NCBI RefSeq assembly: GCF_037152535.1
Contig: NZ_JBBCMA010000001.1
Coordinates: forward strand, 496,001-560,000
Reading direction: 5' to 3'
Length of the DNA: 64,000 nt
Origin: Leclercia sp. AS011
GTDB taxonomy: Bacteria; Pseudomonadota; Gammaproteobacteria; Enterobacterales; Enterobacteriaceae
The position numbers were made by a program, and so were the translations under genes. The notes under the pieces were generated by a model. The model made no database searches. It worked only from the letters and a program-made list of their open reading frames with translations, and was not told the DNA's origin. The stretch's first letter is position 1; the number at the start of each line of letters is the position of its first letter. Positions 31,515 to 40,001 of the stretch are shown here, in pieces.

Positions 31515-31522
31515 CTTAAATA

Positions 31523-31598
31523 TGGCTCCTCTGACTGGACTCGAACCAGTGACATACGGATTAACAGTCCGCCGTTCTACCGACTGAACTACAGAGGA
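31523..31598 (-). tRNA. tRNA-Asn(GTT), copy 4
   Basis: 76 bases with encoded CCA, anticodon GTT, identical to the other three copies. The 5' flank (AATCGTGTGAACGAGGCG) differs from that of copy 3 by one base over the first 18. Confidence 0.98.
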
Positions 31599-31698
31599 AT
31601 CGTGTGAACGAGGCGCATGTTAATGGCCCCGCTATTTTGTGTCAACACTAAATTCAACGCGCTGATTCAATTGATTAATTAAGCCTCAGAGTGTTGAT

Positions 31699-32496
31699 TT
31701 AGTGTACTTGCGCGGCGGGATCTCCGCCAGGACCGTCATTCTCACGTAACCGTTGCAGCGGGTCCTGCTGGTAAAACTGGCAAAAACGCTGCCACAGCGC
31801 CGGGAAACGGGGGGCGAAAAGTTCGGGGGCGCTGAAGAAATATTCTGATAACACCGCAAAGCACTCGGCAGGATCGGTGGCGGCATAGGCGTCAATGCTG
31901 GCTGCGCTTTCGCCGACCAGATCGATCTCATCCTGAATGTTGTTCATCGCGGCATGCAGATCGTGTTCCCAGCCAGCCACTTCGCGCAGTGGGATAAAGG
32001 GGACGCCGCTGGCGCGATCGCCATTGCGGGTGTCCAGCTTGTGCGCCACTTCATGAATGATGAGGTTGAACCCGGAGGCGTCGAACGAGTCCTGAATGTC
32101 GAGCCAGTTGAGGATAATGGGCCCCTGCTGCCAGCTCTGGCCGGACTGCACCATGCGCTGACTGTGCACCAGCCCAATGTCATCTTCCCATTCGTCGTCC
32201 ACCACAAAGGGCGCCGGGTAGATCAGCACCTCATGGAAACCGTCCAGCCATTCGATACCCAGCTCCAGTACCGGCAGGCAGAAGAGCAGGGCGATACGGG
32301 TGCTCTTGCGATCGTCGAGTTCAAAACCCTGTAGCGGGACCAGACGTTTTTGCTGTAAGAATCGCATGGCAAGCTGCACCAGACGCGATTTATCCTCATC
32401 CGATAAAGTGGACAGGACGGGGATCGCCAGCGCCTCTTCCCACGGCAGCGCCGCGCTACGGGCGGATTCATTCGATTTCCAGGGCCACTTAATCAT
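31699..32496 (-). CDS. mtfA: Mlc titration factor MtfA (zinc peptidase)
   Basis: A 265-residue cytoplasmic zinc metallopeptidase with HEVAH at residues 148-152 and a third ligand Glu probably in the DPAECF motif further on; fold related to anthrax lethal factor. In E. coli MtfA binds the repressor Mlc and so relieves repression of ptsG. Same length as E. coli MtfA. It lies beside tRNA-Asn copy 4, as mtfA-asnT does in E. coli. Confidence 0.94.
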   Translation of the reverse strand: MIKWPWKSNESARSAALPWEEALAIPVLSTLSDEDKSRLVQLAMRFLQQKRLVPLQGFELDDRKSTRIALLFCLPVLELGIEWLDGFHEVLIYPAPFVVDDEWEDDIGLVHSQRMVQSGQSWQQGPIILNWLDIQDSFDASGFNLIIHEVAHKLDTRNGDRASGVPFIPLREVAGWEHDLHAAMNNIQDEIDLVGESAASIDAYAATDPAECFAVLSEYFFSAPELFAPRFPALWQRFCQFYQQDPLQRLRENDGPGGDPAAQVH

Positions 32497-32589
32497 CGCT
32501 TTGCTCGCAAACTCGTCACTTGAACAAAATTGACCGGTTATGGTCTGTTAAAATGCCAAATTACCCGGCATGATGGCAACCATCAAAAC

Positions 32590-32679
32590 GGAGAGATGCC
32601 GGAGCGGCTGAACGGACCGGTCTCGAAAACCGGAGTAGGGGCAACTCTACCGGGGGTTCAAATCCCCCTCTCTCCGCCA
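32590..32679 (+). tRNA. serU: tRNA-Ser(CGA)
   Basis: A 90-base type II tRNA with a long variable arm (AGTAGGGGCAACTCTACC), acceptor GGAGAGA paired with TCTCTCC, encoded GCCA end and anticodon CGA in the loop CTCGAAA. It is divergent from mtfA, matching serU of E. coli, a frequent integration site; no integrase is present here. Confidence 0.96.
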
Positions 32680-32842
32680 CTTCATCTCTTCAGTCAGTCT
32701 TCCCGCTCGCTTTCTCGTCAGACATCCTGTGCGCTGGGTACCTTATCATTCCGCTTACGGGAAGTAACAGCCCTTTACCGCTGCAAAACAATATATGTGA
32801 GCTAAATCAGGATGTTTACCCGAAGAGGTTGTATTGCGGGCG

Positions 32843-33568
32843 TTACTCCTGGTGACAATATTGCCGCAGCAGGGCAACCTGCTCGGAACGCAGACGATAG
32901 CGATACACGGGCCGACCGGTGGCACCATAATGAATACTGGTGTGCAGAATATTGACCTGCGCCAGCCAAATCAGATATTTGCGGCAGGATACCCGGGAAA
33001 TATTCACTGCATGCGCCAGATCGTCGGTTGAAAACTCCGTCCCCGGATGCGCATCAATCCACAGGCACAGCGTGCGCAGCGTCTGTGGGGTGAGCCCTTT
33101 CGGCAGGCGTCGATTGTCTGCCAGCCCTGGGGCACCTCCGCGCAGCAGCCGGTCAACATCGGCCTGATCGTGATACTGGTGCGACGCCATCAGGACCTTT
33201 TTCTCACGCCAGCCGTTCAATGCCTCTTCGAAGCGCGGGAACTGGAAGGGTTTGATCAGATAGTCCACCACTCCATAGTGCATGGCAGTCTGAATGGTGG
33301 CGGCATCGGAGGCCGAGGTGATCATGATGACATCGGTGTCGCGTCCGGTGGCCCGGATAACCGGTAGCAGGCTCAGGCCATTTTCGCGCTGCATGTAAAC
33401 GTCCAGCAGGATCAGATCGACCTGCCGGGCAGGGGCGTTCAGCACGTTCCCGGCCTCGGCCAGCGAAGTGGCCACGCCGCAGCAGCAGAAACCGTCCACC
33501 CGGTTTACATACTGGCGGTTAAGATCGGCCACCATGGCATCATCATCGACAATCAAAACATGTATCAC
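32843..33568 (-). CDS. dcuR: C4-dicarboxylate response regulator, DcuR type
   Basis: A 241-residue CitB/DcuR-family regulator. The receiver domain (1-120) has acidic DDD at 8-10, phosphorylatable Asp56 (LILLDVYMQ), Thr/Ser and Lys at YLIKPF; the C-terminal part (about 160-235) holds the LPKGLTPQTLRTLC and FSTDDLAHAVNISRVSCRKYL helix-turn-helix typical of DcuR. It overlaps the sensor kinase gene by 4 bases. Very close to E. coli DcuR in sequence, but no dcuB or fumB is nearby, so it may be the relocated orthologue or a second copy. Confidence 0.82.
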   Translation of the reverse strand: MIHVLIVDDDAMVADLNRQYVNRVDGFCCCGVATSLAEAGNVLNAPARQVDLILLDVYMQRENGLSLLPVIRATGRDTDVIMITSASDAATIQTAMHYGVVDYLIKPFQFPRFEEALNGWREKKVLMASHQYHDQADVDRLLRGGAPGLADNRRLPKGLTPQTLRTLCLWIDAHPGTEFSTDDLAHAVNISRVSCRKYLIWLAQVNILHTSIHYGATGRPVYRYRLRSEQVALLRQYCHQE

Positions 33569-35178
33569 GAGCTTTTCCTTTCACTGTCCCAGGGGATCTG
33601 AACAAAAAACTGGGTAAACACGCCCGGTTCAGATTCGACGGCAATCTCCCCGCCCAGATTCTCAATGTGCTGACGGGCGAGGAACAGGCCCACGCCCCGA
33701 TTTTCCCCTTTAGTGGAAAACCCTTTGTTAAAAATGGCCTGCAGATGGTCGGGCGCAATGCCGGGACCGTCATCACTCACTTCCGCGCTGAGCCAGCCCT
33801 GCTGATAGTGCAGCAGCAGGCCGATCTCTCCCTCGGGCTGCGCGGCCATGGCATCCAGCGCATTCTCGATCAGATTCCCGAGCACGGTTACAAGCCCGGC
33901 GACCTGCTGTTCATTCGGATTATCCGGTACCTCGCTGGCATCGGAGAGGGTCAGGCTAAACCCCAGCTCCCGGGCGCGGCTGATCTTGCTCAACAGAAAG
34001 CCGGCCACCACCGGCGATTTGACGTTGCGCTGCAGCGTGCCGACATCGCTCTGCCAGGCACTGGCGGTCTGCACGACGTACTCTTCCAGTTTGGCATAGT
34101 GCTTCATATGCAGTAGTCCGAGGATCACATGTAGCTTATTCATAAACTCATGGGAGTGGCTGCGCAGCACATCGAGATAACTTACCATCCCGTCCAGGCG
34201 CTGCAGCAGCTGGCTAATCTCGGTCTTATCGCGGAAGGTGGTAATAGCACCCATCAGCTGATTCTCGCTTTTGACGGGCAGGGTGTTGCAGAGCAACAGC
34301 CGACCGTGACAGTTGATCTCCTGATCCTGACGCGGCTTCCCGGTGTGCAACACCTCGCGCAGGTTCGCCAGCAACGGCGCTTCATGCAGGGCGTGGCTGC
34401 TGGCGCGGGCATTCAGGATCTGCCGGGCGGCGTGGTTTATCATCGTCACATGTCCCTGCTGATCCACCGCGATCACCCCCTCGCGCAGGGAGTGCAGCAT
34501 CGCCTGGCGCTGTTCCAGCAGGGCGGAGATCTGATATGGCTCCAGGCCAAACAGCACGCGCTTCAGCATTCGCACCAGACCCCAGGCACCGAGCGCGCCG
34601 AGCAGGGCGCTGAACAGCACCAGCCAGATGGCATCCCAGCGGTTACGGGCGATCTGCTGCTCCACTTTATCCAGGGAGATCCCCACCGCGACGACCCCAA
34701 TCTGCTGATGCCGGGCGTTATAGACCGGCGTAAACACCCGCAGCGCCTCGTCGAGCACCCCGTGGTTAATGGCGACATTCTCTTTATCCTCCAGCGCAGG
34801 TCGAAGATCGTCGCCGATAAAGGCTTTGCCGAGCAGGGCGCTGTTAGGGTGCGAATAGCGGATCCCACGCATGTCGGTGACAACGGCAAACAGCAGGTTG
34901 TTGCGTTGCATCACCGCCCGGGCGACAGGTTGAATGAGGTTACTGTCCGGAGGTAAGGACAAGCCGCGGATCACCTCCGGACTGTCAGCCAGGGTACGGG
35001 CAACCGCCAGGGCGGTATCCCGCACGCCATCGCGCGTGGCCCGGGTGATTTGCGCAAAATAGAGCACGAAAATCACCACCAGGATCGCGCCCGTCACGCT
35101 GTAAACCATCAGCGTGACCAGAGTGTTCAGTTTCATTGGGCGCTGGTGCGTGGGGGGAAGGGGCGGCAAATCGCGCAT
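33565..35178 (-). CDS. dcuS: C4-dicarboxylate sensor histidine kinase, DcuS type
   Basis: A 537-residue membrane kinase: transmembrane segment (about 22-42), periplasmic PASp domain (about 45-180), second transmembrane segment (about 183-203), cytoplasmic PAS (about 215-320) and kinase core with His343 in SHEFMNKLHVILGLLH, then NLIENALDA and DDGPGIAP ATP-binding motifs. The fumarate-binding residues known in DcuS (Arg107, His110, Phe120, Arg147) are present at the same numbers, supporting C4-dicarboxylate sensing. CTGGAGTTTCA precedes the ATG. Confidence 0.84.
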   Translation of the reverse strand: MRDLPPLPPTHQRPMKLNTLVTLMVYSVTGAILVVIFVLYFAQITRATRDGVRDTALAVARTLADSPEVIRGLSLPPDSNLIQPVARAVMQRNNLLFAVVTDMRGIRYSHPNSALLGKAFIGDDLRPALEDKENVAINHGVLDEALRVFTPVYNARHQQIGVVAVGISLDKVEQQIARNRWDAIWLVLFSALLGALGAWGLVRMLKRVLFGLEPYQISALLEQRQAMLHSLREGVIAVDQQGHVTMINHAARQILNARASSHALHEAPLLANLREVLHTGKPRQDQEINCHGRLLLCNTLPVKSENQLMGAITTFRDKTEISQLLQRLDGMVSYLDVLRSHSHEFMNKLHVILGLLHMKHYAKLEEYVVQTASAWQSDVGTLQRNVKSPVVAGFLLSKISRARELGFSLTLSDASEVPDNPNEQQVAGLVTVLGNLIENALDAMAAQPEGEIGLLLHYQQGWLSAEVSDDGPGIAPDHLQAIFNKGFSTKGENRGVGLFLARQHIENLGGEIAVESEPGVFTQFFVQIPWDSERKSS

Positions 35179-35262
35179 TGAAACTCCAGGGCATGCGGAA
35201 AAGCGGGCATTATCGCTGATGACGCTAATTTGTTAAAGCGATGTAAATCTGGCGGGGGCAGA

Positions 35263-35291
35263 AAGCAAAAAGCCCGCTTTGCAGCGGGCTT
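35263..35291 (-). terminator. Terminator of the porin gene
   Basis: AAGCCCGCT / AGCGGGCTT hairpin with a TTTTTGCTTT tail on the minus strand, 20 bases beyond the porin stop. Confidence 0.88.
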
Positions 35292-35311
35292 AACGTATGA
35301 CTGTCAATCGA

Positions 35312-36388
35312 TCAGAACTGATAGACGATACCCAGCGCGAACTGGTCGTCGGCGTGGCCACCGGCTTTAGCCGCGTCGTCTTCATCCAGCAGGTTGAATT
35401 TGTACGCGGTGTAGACGTTCATATTCTTGTTGAAGTAGTACCAGGTACCCAGCTCAACATAGTTCACGAGGTCGGCGTTAAAGCCGCGAACGCCTCTGCG
35501 TTCAGTCAGATCTTTGCCTGTGGAATAGACGTAGCCCAGGGAAGGGCGCAGGCCGAAGTCAAACTGATACTGCACCACGGCTTCCACGTTCTGGGTTTTG
35601 TTGGCGAAACCAACATTGCCGCCTGCCCAGGTCATATTGCGGGTTTCACCGTACATCACTGCAGCGTACAGGTTGTTGGCATCGTATTTTGCCGCCAGCG
35701 ACCAGATTTCAGCGGTATCGCCATAGCCGTCGGCAGACTGCTTGTTGGTGCGGTCGGACTTGCCGTAGACGCCCACGAAGCCGAAGCCATCAAAGTTGTA
35801 GGACAGTGAGGTGCTGTAACCGTCGCCGTTGGCTTTTTTCACCTGGCTCTCGTGGTTTTTACCCTGGTACTGCAGCGCAAAATCCAGGCCTTCAACGGCA
35901 CCGAAGAAGTCCGAGTTGCGATAGGTCGCCACGCCGGTGGTACGGCCGGTCATAAAGTTATCGGTGTGAACCCAGGAGTCGCCACCCCATTCCACCAGCA
36001 TATCGGTGTAGGCACCGGCGTCATAAGCCACGCCGTAGTTACGGCCATAGTCAAATGAACCGTAGTCACCGAATCTCAGGCCGGCGAACGCCAGACGGGT
36101 GCTCTGTTCCTGTTCGCCTTCCGGTGAGCTGGCGGTCATGTTGTATTCGAACTGGCCGAAGCCGGTCAGCTCGTCGTTGATTTTCGTTTCGCCTTTGATG
36201 CCGAAACGGGCGTAGGAGGTATCAGCGTTTTCACTGTTGCTATCGTCGGTTTTGTCCCAGATGTGCTCCCCGACCATCTTTCCGTAGAGATCGAACTTAT
36301 TGCCGTCTTTGTTATAGATTTCTGCCGCATTTACTGCGCCGGCGCTCAACATAACAGGGACGAGAACTGCCAGAACTTTTCTTTTCAT
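35312..36388 (-). CDS. OmpC/OmpF-family general porin
   Basis: A 358-residue trimeric outer-membrane porin. A signal peptide (MKRKVLAVLVPVMLSAGAVNA) is followed by mature AEIYNKDGNKFDLYGKMVG, the enterobacterial porin start; the protein ends in GIVYQF with the C-terminal Phe needed for insertion. Loop 3 contains LVEWGGDSW in place of the usual LPEFGGD, so the constriction loop differs from classical OmpC/OmpF. Its place next to drpB-yedJ-dcm corresponds to the yedS porin locus of E. coli, which is broken in K-12; this copy is intact. Confidence 0.9.
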   Translation of the reverse strand: MKRKVLAVLVPVMLSAGAVNAAEIYNKDGNKFDLYGKMVGEHIWDKTDDSNSENADTSYARFGIKGETKINDELTGFGQFEYNMTASSPEGEQEQSTRLAFAGLRFGDYGSFDYGRNYGVAYDAGAYTDMLVEWGGDSWVHTDNFMTGRTTGVATYRNSDFFGAVEGLDFALQYQGKNHESQVKKANGDGYSTSLSYNFDGFGFVGVYGKSDRTNKQSADGYGDTAEIWSLAAKYDANNLYAAVMYGETRNMTWAGGNVGFANKTQNVEAVVQYQFDFGLRPSLGYVYSTGKDLTERRGVRGFNADLVNYVELGTWYYFNKNMNVYTAYKFNLLDEDDAAKAGGHADDQFALGIVYQF

Positions 36389-36661
36389 TATATATTCCCT
36401 TCAATGTATTTTCTTAATGAATATACGCAACCCTCTCCGGGTTACGGGCTCAATACTATTTCAGGGGATGATTTTACCGTTTAAAAATAAATGTAACTAA
36501 ATCATTTGGATTATTTCAAAATATTAATAAGAGTGTCGTTATATGTTATTTTTATGAGTTCCTGAATGGCATATTTTTGGTGTATTGATATGTATATCAT
36601 GTATTTATTATTCTTGAAGAATTATTGATTAGGTTTATTGGTGAGGCAGGGGTAGGAGCAT

Positions 36662-36752
36662 AAAAAAGCCCGATAAGATTATCGGGCGAAAAATAAAGGG
36701 GAATGTAAGAGTATTTATGGTGTAACGAAAAAAAGCGCATAACACCGTTATC
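36662..36752 (-). ncRNA. rseX: Probable small RNA RseX
   Basis: On the minus strand a strong intrinsic terminator (GCCCGATAA / TTATCGGGC followed by TTTTTT) ends a short transcript-sized region with no ORF, preceded by an unstructured TTCCCCTTTATTTTT stretch suited to Hfq. In E. coli the 91-nt sRNA RseX, which targets ompA and ompC mRNAs, lies exactly between drpB (yedR) and the yedS porin, in the porin direction. Position, strand and terminator all agree. The 5' end is set only by the known length and is approximate. Confidence 0.55.
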
Positions 36753-36961
36753 ATTGCACAGTAGTTTTTTTAATAAAATATGTTTTGCGGATAAAAAGAG
36801 TGAAATAGGTGTTTCATGTCCTTTACTCAGGTCCAGGATATTTTTGTGGTGCATAAATACGCGACAACGATAAATGTGCTAAATATAAAGTTGCGGAAGA
36901 GCACCTTAACGCAAACTGGCAGCGGAAAATCTGCACCGGGAGAGTGCGTTTTATTGAGAAA

Positions 36962-36977
36962 TGTGATTTATTTCACG
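36962..36977 (+). promoter_or_regulatory. CRP-like site upstream of drpB
   Basis: TGTGATTTATTTCACG matches the CRP consensus TGTGA-N6-TCACA at nine of ten core bases, 58 bases before the drpB start. Function is inferred from the motif only. Confidence 0.55.
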
Positions 36978-37035
36978 GTTTGTATTGGCGATGTGAATGC
37001 GGCGAGAAAACTGCCGCGACAAGGAAAAGGACAAC

Positions 37036-37308
37036 ATGGAACAAAAACACGATCGCAGCCTCGGAGGCAAGCTGGCCCTGTGGGTATTTTACGCCTTTTG
37101 CGGCTATTTCATCTGGGCGATGGCGCGCTACTTCTGGATCGTCAGTAAAGTCAGTTCGGTATCAGGGCCGCTGATTGAGGACGATCTCGGCTCAACGTCC
37201 GGCAAATGGCTGAGTGCCCTGTGCGGTTTTCTGCTGTTAGGCGCGGTGGGGGCAATCCTCGGGGCCATTGCCTGGTATACCCGGCCACGTGATGTGTCAG
37301 AGGACTAA
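37036..37308 (+). CDS. drpB: Cell division protein DrpB (YedR)
   Basis: A 90-residue inner-membrane protein with two hydrophobic segments (about 11-30 [20 protein letters not shown] and about 55-80 [24 protein letters not shown]). E. coli DrpB is a divisome-associated protein found as a multicopy suppressor of ftsEX defects. The ATG at 37036 follows AAGGAAAAGGACAAC; an upstream frame extension is not supported. It is followed by yedJ, as in E. coli. Confidence 0.85.
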   Translation: MEQKHDRSLGGKLALWVFYAFCGYFIWAMARYFWIVSKVSSVSGPLIEDDLGSTSGKWLSALCGFLLLGAVGAILGAIAWYTRPRDVSED

Positions 37309-37349
37309 ATAATTGCTATTGTACGGCTTTTCACTTCAGGGAAAGCGTT

Positions 37350-38045
37350 ATGGAACTCGTGCAATGGCAGCAACGTTTTGAAGACTGGCTGAAGGCGCAT
37401 CATGCCACCGATGATACTGCCCATGATATCTCCCATTTTCGTCGGGTCTGGAACACCTCACAGCGGCTGATGAAGGATCAGCCGGTTGAGGCGCTGGTTA
37501 TCCTGACGGCCTGTTATTTTCACGATATCGTCAGCCTGCCGAAAAACCATCCGCAGCGGGGCCGCTCGTCGCTGCTGGCCGCCGAGAGAACGATGGCCAT
37601 CCTGCGCGACGACTTTGCCGATTTTCCTGCCCATCACTATGCCGCAATCCAGCATGCCATTGCGGCGCACAGCTTCAGCGCGGGGATAACCCCCCTTACC
37701 GCCGAAGCGAAAATTGTGCAGGATGCCGACCGACTGGAGGCCCTGGGTGCCATTGGCCTGGCGCGCGTCTTTGCCGTCTCCGGCGCGCTGGGGGTGCCGC
37801 TGTTCGACCCGGAGGATCCCTTTGCCGATGAGCGTGAGCTGAACGACCGGGCCTTTGCGCTGGACCATTTCCAGACCAAACTGCTCCGTCTGCCCGAAAC
37901 GATGCAGACCACCGCCGGGCGGCAGCTTGCACGACAGAGTGCCGATGTGCTGATTCAGTTTATGGCCCGGCTCAGCGCTGAGCTACGCGGCGATTACGAC
38001 GGCATCGACGCCGCGGTACTGCAGCGTTTCCGCGACAGTCTGTAG
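37350..38045 (+). CDS. yedJ: HD-domain phosphohydrolase YedJ
   Basis: A 231-residue HD-superfamily protein. Metal-binding residues are visible as His in [12 protein letters not shown] in [11 protein letters not shown] and Asp in [17 protein letters not shown]. The substrate is unknown, but the fold predicts a phosphohydrolase. Length equals E. coli YedJ. GGGAAAGCGTT precedes the ATG. dcm starts 50 bases downstream in the same direction. Confidence 0.91.
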   Translation: MELVQWQQRFEDWLKAHHATDDTAHDISHFRRVWNTSQRLMKDQPVEALVILTACYFHDIVSLPKNHPQRGRSSLLAAERTMAILRDDFADFPAHHYAAIQHAIAAHSFSAGITPLTAEAKIVQDADRLEALGAIGLARVFAVSGALGVPLFDPEDPFADERELNDRAFALDHFQTKLLRLPETMQTTAGRQLARQSADVLIQFMARLSAELRGDYDGIDAAVLQRFRDSL

Positions 38046-38095
38046 TGCCTTTCTGTGTTACTCTCTTTTCAGTCCTTTTTGGCCCGGTTAAATCT

Positions 38096-39526
38096 ATGCA
38101 GGAAAATGTATCAGTGATGGAGTCCGCGCGCGTGCTGGCAGAAAAATCAACGGCGTCAGTCCAGGCGTTATTGTGCCAGCTGCTGGAAATTTACGATGCC
38201 AGGACGCTGGCTCATCTTCTGAATGCCCATGGTGACAGCCACTGGAGCCCGGCTATCCTCAAGCGACTGGTGACCAGCGAGCGGGCAGGCCGTCGCCTCA
38301 GCGACGGTGAATATGAGGTGCTGCAAAACCTGCTCCCGCGCCCCCCGGCCTGTCATCCACACTATGCGTTCCGCTTTGTCGATCTGTTCGCCGGAATTGG
38401 CGGCATTCGCCACGGCTTTGAGGCGATTGGCGGCCAGTGCGTGTTTACCAGCGAATGGAACAAGCACGCAGTGCGCACCTACAAGGCTAACTGGTATTGC
38501 GACCCGGACGCGCACCAGTTCAACGATGACATCCGCGAAGTGACGCTCAGCCACCAGAGCGGCGTCACGGATGCTGAAGCAGCGCAGCACATCCGCAACG
38601 CCATTCCGGCGCATGACGTGCTGCTCGCGGGCTTCCCCTGCCAGCCGTTTTCCCTGGCCGGGGTATCAAAGAAAAACGCCCTGGGCCGCGCGCACGGTTT
38701 CGCCTGCGACACTCAGGGGACGCTGTTTTTCGACGTGGCGCGCATTATCGACGCCCGCCGCCCGGCGATCTTCGTGCTGGAAAACGTGAAAAACCTGAAG
38801 AGCCACGACGGGGGCAAAACCTTCCGCATCATCATGCAGACCCTTGATGACCTGGGCTATGACGTGGCAGATGCCGCCGAGAGCGGGCCTGACGATCCGA
38901 AGATCGTCGACGGCAAACACTTCCTGCCTCAGCACCGCGAGCGCATTGTGCTGGTGGGCTTTCGTCGCGATCTCAACCTGAAGGGCAACTTCACCCTGCG
39001 CGATCTGCCGGGGCTGTGGCCGACACGCAGACCGACGATTGCCGATCTGCTCGAGCCCGTGGTGGACGCAAAATTCATTCTCACCCCGGTGCTGTGGAAG
39101 TACCTCTATCGCTATGCGAAGAAGCATCAGGCGAAGGGCAACGGATTTGGCTTCGGGATGGTCGATCCCACCAACCCGCACAGCTTCGCCCGCACCCTGT
39201 CGGCGCGCTACTACAAAGACGGGGCCGAGATCCTGATCGACCGCGGCTGGGATAAAGCCCTCGGCGAGCGGGATTTTGACGATCCGCAAAACCAGCGCCA
39301 CCGTCCTCGCCGCCTGACCCCGCGCGAGTGCGCCCGCCTGATGGGCTTTGAAACCCCGCAGGGGTACCAGTTCCGTATTCCGGTGTCGGATACCCAGGCC
39401 TACCGCCAGTTTGGTAACTCGGTGGTGGTCCCGGCGTTTGCCGCCGTCGCCCGCCTGCTGGAGTCGCGTATTCTGCAGGCGGTACAGCAACGCAAGGCTG
39501 AGACTGCTGATGGCGGACGTTCATAA
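38096..39526 (+). CDS. dcm: DNA cytosine-5 methyltransferase Dcm
   Basis: A 476-residue C5 methyltransferase that modifies the inner C of CCWGG. Motif I is [16 protein letters not shown], motif IV has the nucleophile Cys182 in GFPCQPFS, motif VI is FVLENVKNL, motif [14 protein letters not shown], and motif [10 protein letters not shown]. The N-terminal 85-residue extension is typical of Dcm. The ATG at 38096 gives MQENVSV as in E. coli (MQENISV). Its 3' end overlaps vsr by 17 bases. Confidence 0.96.
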   Translation: MQENVSVMESARVLAEKSTASVQALLCQLLEIYDARTLAHLLNAHGDSHWSPAILKRLVTSERAGRRLSDGEYEVLQNLLPRPPACHPHYAFRFVDLFAGIGGIRHGFEAIGGQCVFTSEWNKHAVRTYKANWYCDPDAHQFNDDIREVTLSHQSGVTDAEAAQHIRNAIPAHDVLLAGFPCQPFSLAGVSKKNALGRAHGFACDTQGTLFFDVARIIDARRPAIFVLENVKNLKSHDGGKTFRIIMQTLDDLGYDVADAAESGPDDPKIVDGKHFLPQHRERIVLVGFRRDLNLKGNFTLRDLPGLWPTRRPTIADLLEPVVDAKFILTPVLWKYLYRYAKKHQAKGNGFGFGMVDPTNPHSFARTLSARYYKDGAEILIDRGWDKALGERDFDDPQNQRHRPRRLTPRECARLMGFETPQGYQFRIPVSDTQAYRQFGNSVVVPAFAAVARLLESRILQAVQQRKAETADGGRS

Positions 39527-40001
39527 CAAGGCCACCCGCAGCAAAAACATGCGCGCCATCGGCACGCGGGATACGGCCATTGAAAAACGGCTGGCTGGCC
39601 TGCTGACGCAGGTCGGTTTTGAGTTCCGCGTGCAGGATGCCAGCCTCGCCGGACGGCCCGATTTTGTGGTTGATAGCCACCAGTGCGTGATCTTCACCCA
39701 CGGCTGTTTCTGGCATCGCCACGACTGCTATCTGTTTAAGGTTCCCGCAACCCGCACCGACTTCTGGCTGGACAAAATTGGTAAAAATGTGGCCCGTAAC
39801 CACCGCGATATTGCCCTGTTGCAGCAGCAGGGCTGGCGGGTGCTGGTGGTGTGGGAGTGCGCGCTGCGCGGCAGGTTAAAGCTGGATGATACGGCGCTCA
39901 CCGAGCGGCTGGAGGAGTGGATCTGCGCTGGCGGAGAGAGCGCGCAGATCGACACTCAGGGCATTCGCCCGCTCAGGGTTTCTCCGCCTGACACGGCGTA
40001 A
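39510..40001 (+). CDS. vsr: Very short patch repair endonuclease Vsr
   Basis: A 163-residue endonuclease that nicks 5' to the T of T:G mismatches arising from deamination at Dcm sites. It starts [25 protein letters not shown], with catalytic Asp in GRPDFVVD and the zinc/aromatic segment [18 protein letters not shown]. The gene overlaps the end of dcm, the conserved arrangement. It is slightly longer than E. coli Vsr (156), and its last 29 bases overlap the convergent yedA. Confidence 0.95.
   Translation: MADVHNKATRSKNMRAIGTRDTAIEKRLAGLLTQVGFEFRVQDASLAGRPDFVVDSHQCVIFTHGCFWHRHDCYLFKVPATRTDFWLDKIGKNVARNHRDIALLQQQGWRVLVVWECALRGRLKLDDTALTERLEEWICAGGESAQIDTQGIRPLRVSPPDTA

Larger units (their letters stand above)
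36389..37035. other. Porin-drpB intergenic region
   Basis: 647 bases, AT-rich. It contains the porin promoter and leader at the left, the probable RseX RNA gene at 36662-36752 and a CRP-like site at 36962. Short open frames occur on both strands (for example 36597-36854 minus), but none has family resemblance or a convincing ribosome site. Confidence 0.6.

Noticed and set aside
14782..31598. A genomic island integrated at one of the tRNA-Asn genes (for example the yersiniabactin type)
   Set aside because: All four tRNA genes are complete, and no integrase, excisionase or duplicated 3' tRNA fragment is seen.
32590..32842. Prophage or island remnant beside tRNA-Ser(CGA)
   Set aside because: The 160 bases after the tRNA contain no integrase fragment or repeat of the tRNA end.
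36597..36854. An 85-codon minus-strand frame in the porin-drpB gap
   Set aside because: It runs through the RseX-like terminator hairpin, has no convincing ribosome site and no resemblance to known proteins.
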